Below are positions 1 to 5,577 of a stretch of DNA of 5,877 nt, one piece after another. The notes below the pieces were generated by a model. That model did not search any database. It was given only the letters and a program-made list of their open reading frames with translations, and was not told the DNA's origin. Each line of letters begins with the position of its first letter. Within the stretch, counting starts at the first letter, position 1. The position numbers and the translations under genes are program-made. The stretch is from an uncultured Sphingomonadales bacterium (lineage in GTDB: Bacteria; Pseudomonadota; Alphaproteobacteria; Sphingomonadales; Sphingomonadaceae): NCBI GenBank assembly GCA_937898535.1, contig CALDKP010000202.1:1-5877 (forward strand), in the 5' to 3' direction.

Positions 1-318
1 CATGATGGCATCGACATAGCGCGACAGCACGCGTGCGGTATCGGCAATGCTCTCACCCCGCCCGAGCTGCATCTGGCCGGACGCCATGAAGATACTGTCC
101 CCGCCCAGTTGCTTCATCGCCATCTCGAAAGACGTGCGCGTCCGAGTCGAGTTCTTCTCGAAAATCATGCCAAGCGTATGCCCGGCGAGCGGCGCATCGC
201 TGTCCGCTTTCCCTTTGGGCCAGCCGGTCCGCGCTGCTTTCCTGTCCATTGCGTCCGCGAGCATCGCCGCAATCGCGTCGCCGCCCGCATCCGCCAGATT
301 GAGGAAATGACGGGTCAT
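1..318 (-). CDS. argF: Ornithine carbamoyltransferase, N-terminal part (cut by window edge)
   Basis: Transfers the carbamoyl group of carbamoyl phosphate to ornithine, giving citrulline in cytoplasmic arginine synthesis. Only the first 106 codons are inside the window; the family is usually about 300-310 residues, so roughly a third is seen. The carbamoyl-phosphate loop STRTRTSFE is at residues 57-65, after FEKN, and the stretch MASGQMQLGRGES follows at 78-90, then DTARVLSRYVDAIM at the edge. The TSFE continuation after STRTR and the SGQMQLGRGE segment fit ornithine rather than aspartate carbamoyltransferase. The ATG at 316-318 overlaps the argD stop codon as ATGA (315-318), so the gene is probably translationally coupled to argD. 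No break or unusual residue is seen in the visible part. Confidence 0.95.
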   Translation of the reverse strand, partial: MTRHFLNLADAGGDAIAAMLADAMDRKAARTGWPKGKADSDAPLAGHTLGMIFEKNSTRTRTSFEMAMKQLGGDSIFMASGQMQLGRGESIADTARVLSRYVDAIM

Positions 319-1502
319 GCCGCCTGCGGTATCTGGTAACTTGCCGCACCAGCCGAGAGTTTTTCCATGAAAATTTGGATTTCAGTATCGGTAATGTTCA
401 ACGGCGGCAGCACGCGGAAGGTGTTGTCACCAGCGGCAACCAACAGCAGTCCATGATTATCCCGCAAATGCGCGACGAACGCCCGCGTTTCGTGCGTCAT
501 CATCACGCCAAGCATCAAGCCCTTGCCACGCACGCCGGTAAACAGGTCGGGATAATTGCCAATGAACTGTTCAAGTGAGGTGCGCACTTTATCGCCCGTT
601 GTGCGCACATTTTCGAGGAATTCGTCATTCGCCACGACATCCCAAACCGCTTGGCATGCCGCCATCGCAAATGGGTTGCCGCCATAGGTCGAGCCGTGCG
701 TCCCGACGACCATGCCGCGGGCTGCCTCTTCGGTCGCCAAGCACGCACCCACAGGGAAACCGCCGCCCAAGCCCTTTGCCGTCGCCATAATGTCTGGTGT
801 GATGCCATATTGTTCATAGGCATATAGCGTGCCCGAGCGCGCAACACCGCACTGGACTTCGTCGAGGATGAGCATGATGCCATGTTCGTCGGCCAGCGCG
901 CGCAGGCCCTTCATAAATGCGTCAGACGCAGGGCGAACACCGCCCTCCCCTTGAATGGGTTCCACGAGGAAAGCCGCGGTCTTGGGCCCTAATGCAGCCT
1001 TGGCGCCTTCAAGATCGTCGAAGTCGACATATTTGAAACCTTCGAGCAAAGGCAGGAAGCCTTTGTGCATCTTTTCCTGATTGCTGGCAGAAATCGTCGC
1101 CATCGTGCGGCCATGAAAGGCATTTTTGAAGGTGATGATTTCAAAGCGGTCGCTGCCTTGGCTCTGGTGGTACGCGCGTGCAGTCTTGATTGCGCACTCG
1201 ACAGCTTCGGCGCCGGAGTTTGTGAAAAACACGGTGTCCGCAAAAGTCGTATCGACCAGCCGCTGGGCAAATGCCTCACCCTGTGGGCTGCCATATAGGT
1301 TCGATACATGGATCAGCGTCGCTGCCTGATCCTGAATGGCTTTGGTCAAATGCGGGTGGCCGTGCCCAAGCAAGTTCACAGCGATGCCCGCTGCGAAATC
1401 AAGTGCGCGACTGCCGTCTTCGGAAATCAACCACGCTCCCTCGCCGCGCACCGGTCGGAAACCGCAACGCGGATAGACGGGCATCAAAGGCGTGATCGAC
1501 AT
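315..1502 (-). CDS. argD: Acetylornithine aminotransferase (PLP-dependent, class III)
   Basis: Converts N-acetylglutamate semialdehyde plus glutamate to N-acetylornithine in arginine synthesis; such enzymes often also serve as succinyldiaminopimelate aminotransferase in lysine synthesis. The protein is 395 residues, normal for the family. Visible fold-type I markers are NSGAEA (95-100) that binds cofactor phosphate, FHGRT (129-133), LDEVQ with Asp214 that contacts the pyridine nitrogen, and ATAKGLGGGFP (240-250) with Lys243 as the Schiff-base lysine. The frame is open 13 codons further upstream, but the ATG at 1500-1502 is preferred because GGAAGGA lies about 8 bases before it and the protein then begins MSITPLMPVYPR as expected. 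It overlaps argF by four bases. A promoter and a terminator-like hairpin lie just upstream. GabT-like aminotransferases are the alternative, but the argF neighbour settles it. Confidence 0.96.
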   Translation of the reverse strand: MSITPLMPVYPRCGFRPVRGEGAWLISEDGSRALDFAAGIAVNLLGHGHPHLTKAIQDQAATLIHVSNLYGSPQGEAFAQRLVDTTFADTVFFTNSGAEAVECAIKTARAYHQSQGSDRFEIITFKNAFHGRTMATISASNQEKMHKGFLPLLEGFKYVDFDDLEGAKAALGPKTAAFLVEPIQGEGGVRPASDAFMKGLRALADEHGIMLILDEVQCGVARSGTLYAYEQYGITPDIMATAKGLGGGFPVGACLATEEAARGMVVGTHGSTYGGNPFAMAACQAVWDVVANDEFLENVRTTGDKVRTSLEQFIGNYPDLFTGVRGKGLMLGVMMTHETRAFVAHLRDNHGLLLVAAGDNTFRVLPPLNITDTEIQIFMEKLSAGAASYQIPQAA

Positions 1503-1545
1503 GGTATATTTCCTTCCAACCAAATGCTTGGCATATTCCAAAAGC

Positions 1546-1571
1546 CAAAAAGCGGCCCCGCGGGACCGCTT
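1546..1571 (-). terminator. Intrinsic terminator or attenuator hairpin before argD
   Basis: Read on the minus strand, AAGCGGTCC (1571-1563) pairs with GGGCCGCTT (1558-1550), a 9-bp stem with one U-G wobble and a CGCG loop, followed directly by a run of five T (1551-1547). This is a classical Rho-independent terminator shape. On the plus strand the wobble becomes a C-A mismatch, so the minus strand is the better reading. It lies only about 45 bases before the argD start and after the best argD promoter candidate, so it could act as an attenuator in the argD leader, or simply end transcription from the small genes upstream. The structure is seen; the role is inferred. Confidence 0.7.
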
Positions 1572-1585
1572 GTTTTCGCCCTGCC

Positions 1586-1614
1586 GCTATAAGCTTGCAA
1601 ATATGGCAAATCAA
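1586..1614 (-). promoter_or_regulatory. Candidate sigma70 promoter for argD-argF
   Basis: On the minus strand TTGATT (1614-1609) and TATAGC (1591-1586) are separated by 17 bases, each matching four of six positions of the vegetative consensus with ideal spacing. A start site near 1579 would give a leader of about 77 bases that contains the hairpin at 1571-1550. No comparable promoter is visible between the hairpin and argD. Confidence 0.45.
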
Positions 1615-1663
1615 CCCGTCCGACCGCTGCTGTGTCACCCCTGCTATCGGCGCATTGCGGCGC

Positions 1664-1679
1664 AGGGGCTATAGCCCCT
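1664..1679. repeat. 16-base perfect palindrome at the end of the 38-codon gene
   Basis: AGGGGCTATAGCCCCT is its own reverse complement and includes the TAG stop of the small membrane-protein gene. As RNA it could fold as GGGGC/GCCCC with a very tight loop, but no T tract follows on either strand, so it is a poor intrinsic terminator. It may be a protein-binding site or chance. Confidence 0.5.
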
Positions 1680-1785
1680 TATCGCGTTTCGCGGCCGCGA
1701 TCCGTCGTTTAAGGTAACCGAACAACAGCAGGTGCACCGCCACCAATAACAAAACGACGATCAGGATGATTTTGCCAGCGCTCAT
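1669..1785 (-). CDS. Small single-span membrane protein, 38 residues, unknown function
   Basis: This short ORF was found by reading the sequence directly. It starts at the ATG at 1783-1785, with AAGGA about 8 bases upstream in an A-rich stretch, and ends at TAG 1669-1671. The protein begins MSAGKIILIVVLLLVAVHLL: residues 5-24 are almost wholly hydrophobic and form one membrane segment, followed by a strongly basic tail (KRR, AAAKRDK). By the positive-inside rule the tail should be cytoplasmic. No family is recognised. The stop codon is inside a 16-base perfect palindrome. It could share a transcript with the 62-residue membrane protein gene about 94 bases upstream. Support is the ribosome binding site plus the amphipathic design; a chance ORF of this size cannot be excluded. 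Confidence 0.55.
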   Translation of the reverse strand: MSAGKIILIVVLLLVAVHLLLFGYLKRRIAAAKRDKGL

Positions 1786-1856
1786 ACACTTTTCCTTTTT
1801 GCAGCGCAGGCAGTTTTAGCGACATCGCTGGCTGCTGATGTCACGGCCTTTAGCAT
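1782..1856 (-). CDS. Possible 24-codon ORF overlapping the small membrane-protein gene
   Basis: The ATG at 1854-1856 opens a 24-codon frame (begins MLKAVTSAASDV, ends AAKRKSV) whose TGA overlaps the ATG of the 38-codon gene as ATGA (1782-1785), the same overlap form used by argD-argF. The peptide would be small and basic, with no recognisable domain or membrane segment. There is no convincing ribosome binding site before it, and the frame also contains the next gene's ribosome binding site, so it may be a chance ORF or a translated leader. No function is suggested. Confidence 0.22.
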   Translation of the reverse strand: MLKAVTSAASDVAKTACAAKRKSV

Positions 1857-1878
1857 TTTGTACGAATGGACTTAAGTT

Positions 1879-2067
1879 CTAATCGCCGCCGCAGCCGCCG
1901 CCATCGCCCGCGCCGCAGTCTGCGGTGCTATCTGTCGCGGTCGTGCTGACGCCGCTATCGCTGTCTTCCCGTTTTCGAGGATTGGACGATTTGCCCGACC
2001 GAACGCCGATGAAAGCCACGGCGAGAAAAATCGCGGCCGCAACCGCCGCTATTACAAACACGGACAT
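1879..2067 (-). CDS. Small membrane-anchored protein with Cys/Gly-rich tail, 62 residues, unknown function
   Basis: The ATG at 2065-2067 has AAGGAG seven bases upstream, a strong ribosome binding site; the frame is open nine codons further but without such a site. Residues 3-21 are hydrophobic (VFVIAAVAAAIFLAVAFIG) and form a membrane anchor. A basic patch (SNPRKRE) follows, then a Ser/Thr/Asp-rich linker (about 34-50) and a tail of mainly Gly, Asp and two cysteines (Cys51, Cys59) ending GGGCGGD. Short proteins with this anchor plus Gly/Cys-rich end occur in many bacteria with no assigned role as far as I know. It lies 103 bases downstream of glmS on the same strand and could be read through from it, since no clear terminator is seen between. 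The tail could bind metal, but that is a guess. Confidence 0.72.
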   Translation of the reverse strand: MSVFVIAAVAAAIFLAVAFIGVRSGKSSNPRKREDSDSGVSTTATDSTADCGAGDGGGCGGD

Positions 2068-2170
2068 ATCATACTCCTTCTTCTGGACCGCCAATAACCC
2101 GTTTCAAGGCATCGCTGGACAGGTTAAGCGGCGGCATTGCCCGGCAGCTTTCAACGCATTTCGCGCATCA

Positions 2171-3994
2171 TCACTCCACCGTGACAGACTTTGCCAAATT
2201 GCGTGGCTGGTCGACATCCGTGCCTTTGGCGCACGCCACATGATAAGCGAGCAACTGGACAGGCACAGCATAAACCAATGGCGCGATAAGCGGGTGAACG
2301 CTTGGCATTTCGATAGTGGCAAGGCAGCCCTCGCCGGCTTCGGCTATGCCCTCGGCGTCGGAAATCAGCACGACCTTCCCGCCCCGCGCGCGCACTTCCT
2401 GCATATTGCTCACAGTCTTTTCGAACAGCGGGCCACTTGGCGCGAGGACGATAACGGGCACGGCTTCATCGATCAGCGCGATTGGGCCATGCTTCATTTC
2501 GCCAGACGCGTAGCCTTCGGCATGGATGTAGCTGATTTCCTTGAGCTTGAGGGCACCCTCCATCGCCAATGGATAATCAGGGCCACGGCCAAGGTAGAGC
2601 ACGTCACGCGCCGGCGCGATGAGGTGCGCCATTGCCGCAATGTCTTCGTCATGCGCCAGCGCGGCATTCAAGGCAGCGGGCGCTTCGATCAGATGGCGCA
2701 CAATCTCGCTTTCTTCTTCTGCGGTCAGCTTGCCTTTGACGAGCGCAAGATGCGCGGCGAGTGCGGCCAGCACGGCCAACTGGCAGGTGAAGGCCTTGGT
2801 CGACGCAACGCCGATTTCGGGGCCAGCATGCGTTGGCAGCAATAGGTCAGCCTCACGCGCCATTGACGAGGTCGGCACATTGACCACGACCGCAATGGTC
2901 TGGCCATTTTCCTTGCAGTGGCGCAGCGCGGCAAGCGTGTCTGCTGTCTCACCCGATTGGGAGATAAACAGCGCCAGACCGCCTTCCTCAAGCACCGGAT
3001 CACGGTAGCGGAATTCGGACGCGACATCGATGTCAACGGGCACGCGCGCAAAGTTCTCGAACCAATATTTGGCGACCATGCCAGCGTAATAGGATGTGCC
3101 GCAGGCAACGATGGTGATGCGCTTTACGCCCGCAAGATCAAAATCCATCTGCGGCAGGGCAACAGTCTGTTCAACGGGCCGGATATAGCTGGAGAGCGTT
3201 TGGGCGACCACTGTGGGTTGCTCAAATATCTCTTTCTGCATGTAATGGCGGTAATTGCCCTTTTCGATCTGCGCCGCGGACACGCCGCTGGTGGTTACTT
3301 CGCGCGTGACAGGATTATTGTCCTTATCGAAAATCTGCGCACCATCGCGCGCGATGACAACCCAGTCGCCCTCTTCCAAATAGGCAATTTTCTGTGTCAG
3401 CGGTGCGAGCGCCAACGCATCCGAACCCAAATAGGTTTCGCCATCACCATAGCCAACAACAAGCGGGCTACCGAGGCGCGCACCAATGAGAAAATCAGGA
3501 AATTCGCGAAACGCAATCGCCAGCGCAAAGGCACCGCGCAGGCGCGGCAGAACGGCCTTCACAGCATCGGCAGGTGAATGGCCAGCCTCAACCTGTTGGG
3601 ACACCAGGTGCGCAACAACCTCGGTATCGGTTTCGCTTTCAAAAGTCCGGCCGCGGGCGATGAGTTCATCGCGCAGCTGCTTGAAATTTTCGATAATACC
3701 ATTGTGCACGAGCGCGACTTCGCCCGTCGCATGTGGGTGCGCATTGCTGGTGGTTGGCGCGCCGTGGGTGGCCCATCTGGTATGCGCGATGCCAATGTTA
3801 CCAGCCGCATCGTCGGTTTTCAGAACATGGACAAGGTTCGCAAGCTTGCCCTCTGCTCGGCGACGAACGAGCTGGCCATCATGCACGGTGCAAACACCGG
3901 CGGAGTCATAACCCCGATACTCCATCCGCTTCAGTCCATCGACCAGCCGGTCCGAAACAGCAGATTTGCCAACAATTCCGATAATTCCGCACAT
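2171..3994 (-). CDS. glmS: Glutamine--fructose-6-phosphate aminotransferase (isomerizing)
   Basis: Makes glucosamine 6-phosphate from fructose 6-phosphate and glutamine, the entry step to UDP-GlcNAc for peptidoglycan and lipid A. The 607 residues are full length. The N-terminal class II glutaminase domain (about 2-225) starts MCGIIGIVG, with Cys2 becoming the nucleophile after Met removal; HTRWATHG (71-78) and the oxyanion Asn-Gly at 98-99 (HNGI) are present. Two SIS isomerase domains follow (about 285-415 and 455-595), with CGTS (298-301), SQSGET (345-350) and STKAF (398-402) at the sugar-phosphate site, EGYASGEMKHGP (493-504), and the conserved C-terminus DQPRNLAKSVTVE. The ATG directly follows the toxin gene's TAA with no gap, and only a weak purine stretch (GGGAAACAGA) precedes it. 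It therefore appears to be the last core gene of a glmU-vapB-vapC-glmS run. No glmS-type ribozyme is seen, as expected for this group. Confidence 0.98.
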   Translation of the reverse strand: MCGIIGIVGKSAVSDRLVDGLKRMEYRGYDSAGVCTVHDGQLVRRRAEGKLANLVHVLKTDDAAGNIGIAHTRWATHGAPTTSNAHPHATGEVALVHNGIIENFKQLRDELIARGRTFESETDTEVVAHLVSQQVEAGHSPADAVKAVLPRLRGAFALAIAFREFPDFLIGARLGSPLVVGYGDGETYLGSDALALAPLTQKIAYLEEGDWVVIARDGAQIFDKDNNPVTREVTTSGVSAAQIEKGNYRHYMQKEIFEQPTVVAQTLSSYIRPVEQTVALPQMDFDLAGVKRITIVACGTSYYAGMVAKYWFENFARVPVDIDVASEFRYRDPVLEEGGLALFISQSGETADTLAALRHCKENGQTIAVVVNVPTSSMAREADLLLPTHAGPEIGVASTKAFTCQLAVLAALAAHLALVKGKLTAEEESEIVRHLIEAPAALNAALAHDEDIAAMAHLIAPARDVLYLGRGPDYPLAMEGALKLKEISYIHAEGYASGEMKHGPIALIDEAVPVIVLAPSGPLFEKTVSNMQEVRARGGKVVLISDAEGIAEAGEGCLATIEMPSVHPLIAPLVYAVPVQLLAYHVACAKGTDVDQPRNLAKSVTVE

Positions 3995-4378
3995 TTATTC
4001 TGTTTCCCAATCTGCTTTGTAGGGGACCCTTATTCCCGGCATTTCTGCCGGAAAATCCTTTGTATTTCGTGTAACGAGTATGCGCCCTGTCACCTGCGCC
4101 GAAGCCAGGATGATCGCGTCAGGCGATTTCAGTGACTTACGCTGGTGGCGAAGCGCCGACGCACGTCGCGCAATTTCTTCGTCAATCTCGCTCATGGCGA
4201 AGAGACGCAAAAATTCTTCAGTCTCGGTCGCGGCGTCATCAGGAACACCGGACATAACCTCAATCCATGTCATCCGACTTATCCAAGCACGCGCGACGTT
4301 GCGCACCTCTGCCCATGCTGCAGGCCGGTTGTGCAACATGTCGATAACAATATTGGTGTCGAAAAAGCGCTCGCTCAC
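3995..4378 (-). CDS. vapC: VapC-family PIN-domain toxin ribonuclease
   Basis: Predicted Mg-dependent endoribonuclease toxin of a type II toxin-antitoxin pair, held inactive by the product of the gene just upstream. The 127-residue length is typical. The PIN acidic residues are visible: Asp7 in FFDTNIVID, Glu40 in TWIEVMSG, Asp87 in SPDAIILASA and Asp108 in VTRNTKDFP. The GTG at 4376-4378 is chosen because it overlaps the antitoxin stop as GTGA and places FFDTNI at the expected distance from the N-terminus; the frame continues upstream through antitoxin sequence, but those codons do not resemble a PIN domain. Coupling to the antitoxin is likely. The TAA stop touches the glmS ATG directly, so toxin and glmS should share a message. 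The RNA target (tRNA or rRNA in known VapCs) cannot be read from the sequence. All catalytic positions are intact, so the toxin looks active. Confidence 0.9.
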   Translation of the reverse strand: MSERFFDTNIVIDMLHNRPAAWAEVRNVARAWISRMTWIEVMSGVPDDAATETEEFLRLFAMSEIDEEIARRASALRHQRKSLKSPDAIILASAQVTGRILVTRNTKDFPAEMPGIRVPYKADWETE

Positions 4379-4647
4379 GCAGCACTGCGTTTCTTTTTGG
4401 CCGGCGCAACGTCGCCGACGTCCGGCCATTCATCGCGCAACTGCCGCTCATACTCGAGGCCATCGACAGTCGAGCCGTGCCGCTCCCAAAGACCAAAATA
4501 TTTCTCGAAGCCCTCCTTGCGGCTTTCCGCGCGATACGCCTCAACCGCCTCGCGCAAAACCGCCGCGCGGGATTTACCCTGCTCGGCAGCAAGTTGGTCG
4601 AGCCATTTGATGTCTTCATCAGGCAAATCGGCGAGGATGCGAGTCAT
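4375..4647 (-). CDS. vapB: Ribbon-helix-helix antitoxin of the vapBC pair
   Basis: Predicted DNA-binding antitoxin, 90 residues, that neutralises the PIN toxin and represses their shared promoter. The N-terminal residues MTRILADLPDED fit the beta strand of a CopG/RHH fold, followed by helix 1 (about 11-23, IKWLDQLAAEQG) and helix 2 (about 26-40, SRAAVLREAVEAYRA). The C-terminal half (FEKYFGLWERHG, then YERQLRDEWPD) is the kind of aromatic and charged segment that wraps the toxin, and the end is lysine-rich (KKKRSAA). The ATG at 4645-4647 has no Shine-Dalgarno sequence and falls where the promoter would start transcription, so it may be leaderless. The stop overlaps the toxin GTG. Being RHH rather than AbrB-like, it could also be named a generic CopG-family antitoxin. 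Confidence 0.88.
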   Translation of the reverse strand: MTRILADLPDEDIKWLDQLAAEQGKSRAAVLREAVEAYRAESRKEGFEKYFGLWERHGSTVDGLEYERQLRDEWPDVGDVAPAKKKRSAA

Positions 4648-4653
4648 GATATA

Positions 4654-4681
4654 TTGATATCATATCATGATATCATGTCAA
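4654..4681 (-). promoter_or_regulatory. Promoter of the toxin-antitoxin operon
   Basis: On the minus strand a perfect TTGACA -35 box lies at 4681-4676; 16 bases later is TATCAA (4659-4654), the best -10 candidate (ATCAAT at spacing 17 is the alternative). The predicted start point would be at or within a base or two of the vapB ATG at 4647, which explains the lack of a ribosome binding site. The whole spacer is filled by an inverted repeat, so repressor binding would block polymerase directly. Confidence 0.6.
4655..4675. repeat. Inverted-repeat operator between the -35 and -10 boxes of vapBC
   Basis: Two perfect 9-base arms, TGATATCAT (4655-4663) and ATGATATCA (4667-4675), surround a 3-base centre. 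Each arm contains the 8-base palindrome TGATATCA, and a further ATATCAT copy overlaps the vapB start codon (minus strand, about 4651-4645). Spaced repeated half-sites are what ribbon-helix-helix repressors bind as stacked dimers, so this is inferred to be the autoregulatory operator. Confidence 0.7.
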
Positions 4682-4728
4682 TGCAGTCATACGCATTTTG
4701 AGCATTTGCTCTTGGCGTCAAGCATCTC

Positions 4729-5274
4729 TCACTTCTTCTCCGCCTTCTTCCTCCGCATCGCGTCGTGAAAACGGTCCGCCCAGCCGGGCTTTACCAGTTG
4801 CTCGGCGCGGACCATGCGGAGCTCGCCGTCGGCCACGTCTCGGGATACCGCGCTGCCTGCGGCGACGATGGCGTCGCGGCCGATTTTTACGGGGGCGATG
4901 AGGGCGCTGTTAGAGCCGATGAAAGCGCCTTCGCCAATCACCGTCTGATATTTGAAATAGCCGTCATAGTTGCAGGTGATCGTGCCCGCGCCGATATTTG
5001 CGCCCGCGCCAATTGTCGCATCGCCAAGATAGGTGAGATGGTTGGCCTTTGCGCCCTTGCCCAGATGGGCTTTCTTGGCTTCGACGAAATTGCCGATCTT
5101 GGCTTTTTCTTCCAACACCGTTCCGGGCCGCAACCGCGCAAATGGGCCAACTTCGCACCCGCTGGCGATCTGCGCGCCTTGCGCAATCAGGTCGACCTCT
5201 TCAGCCGCGCGGGCCTGCGGGGCCGCGAGCAGGAGCGCAGTGGCAAGAGCCAGCAAGAGCGACAACGCGCGCAT
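4729..5274 (-). CDS. GlmU acetyltransferase domain with N-terminus replaced by a signal peptide (chimeric or truncated)
   Basis: From about residue 34 this is the C-terminal left-handed beta-helix acetyltransferase part of GlmU, which makes N-acetylglucosamine 1-phosphate from glucosamine 1-phosphate and acetyl-CoA. GPFARLRPG (43-51), GNFVE (61-65), KANHLTYLGD (76-85) with His79 at the catalytic histidine, and GAGTITCNYDG (95-105) are all present, ending KPGWADRFHDAMRRKK. Intact GlmU is about 450 residues; here the uridylyltransferase domain and the first helix turns are missing. In their place is a Sec-type signal peptide: MRALSLLLALATALLLAAPQ, then ARA as a cleavage site before Ala24. GGGGAGG lies about 7 bases before the ATG, so the start itself looks real for a secreted protein. 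Export would separate the domain from cytoplasmic acetyl-CoA, so a working product is unlikely. The junction is near 5165-5190. It is read as a recombination or assembly chimera; glmU is the source of the 3' part, next to glmS. Confidence 0.8.
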   Translation of the reverse strand: MRALSLLLALATALLLAAPQARAAEEVDLIAQGAQIASGCEVGPFARLRPGTVLEEKAKIGNFVEAKKAHLGKGAKANHLTYLGDATIGAGANIGAGTITCNYDGYFKYQTVIGEGAFIGSNSALIAPVKIGRDAIVAAGSAVSRDVADGELRMVRAEQLVKPGWADRFHDAMRRKKAEKK

Positions 5275-5577
5275 TGGATGACCTCCCCGGCCCCACGACG
5301 CACGCCTTGAGGGCTGCGACCGTAAGCAATGCCTAATCTTCTTCCAGCAACGCTACATTGATGCGGATCAACCCTGCGCCAAAGGCTTTTCGTGGCGGGC
5401 GGCCAAGACCATGAGGCGCCGGAGCGACATTCAGCAAACAGCCCGGTCAAGCCAAAGCGGGATGCAAAGCGTTGACGGAAGCGCTTGCGGTCTCGCCCGC
5501 GACCGGCTTTATAGCCAGACAAACGGACGCTGGATCGCCGGCCCGCACGTCAAGTACGCATTTCAGGAGGACAAGGC
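5275..5577. other. Divergent intergenic region, no supported gene
   Basis: This 303-base stretch separates the minus-strand signal-peptide start from the plus-strand CoxL-like start. ORFs on both strands are short, lack good ribosome binding sites and have no recognisable domain. One minus-strand frame ending at TAG 5333-5335 closes with IRINVALLEED, which looks protein-like, but it is interrupted by a TGA about 37 codons upstream, so it is at most a remnant. A bulged inverted repeat, GCAAAGCG (5464-5471) with CGCTTGC (5482-5488), is the only structure noted. Divergent promoters for both flanking genes should be here, but no convincing pair of boxes was found. Confidence 0.5.

Noticed and set aside
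1821..1842. Hairpin with GACATC and GATGTC arms between the small genes
   Set aside because: Only a 6-bp perfect stem with a 10-base loop and no T tract; too weak to call a terminator or riboswitch.
1925..2845. Plus-strand open frame of 306 codons antisense to the end of glmS and the 62-codon gene
   Set aside because: It lies opposite a full, well-conserved glmS; no ribosome binding site, domain or protein-like pattern is seen, and long antisense frames are common in GC-rich coding DNA.
2918..3577. Plus-strand open frame of 219 codons inside glmS
   Set aside because: Entirely antisense to conserved GlmS domains with no recognisable domain; a codon-bias shadow.
3995..4010. glmS ribozyme/riboswitch before glmS
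   Set aside because: Known from Gram-positive bacteria; here the upstream bases are toxin coding sequence directly abutting glmS, leaving no space for it.
3578..4135. Plus-strand open frame of 185 codons across the glmS start and vapC end
   Set aside because: Antisense to two confidently identified genes and without any domain signature.
4702..4714. Short inverted repeat GAGC/GCTC after the glmU stop
   Set aside because: A 4-bp stem with no T tract on the minus strand; not a credible terminator.
4765..5310. Plus-strand open frame of 181 codons opposite the GlmU fragment
   Set aside because: Mirror of the GlmU beta-helix coding sequence; the minus strand shows clear family motifs, the plus strand none.
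5187..5522. Minus-strand frame of 111 codons covering the divergent intergenic region
   Set aside because: Very basic composition rich in Arg, Trp and Cys, no ribosome binding site, no domain, and its 3' end overlaps the signal-peptide start in another frame.
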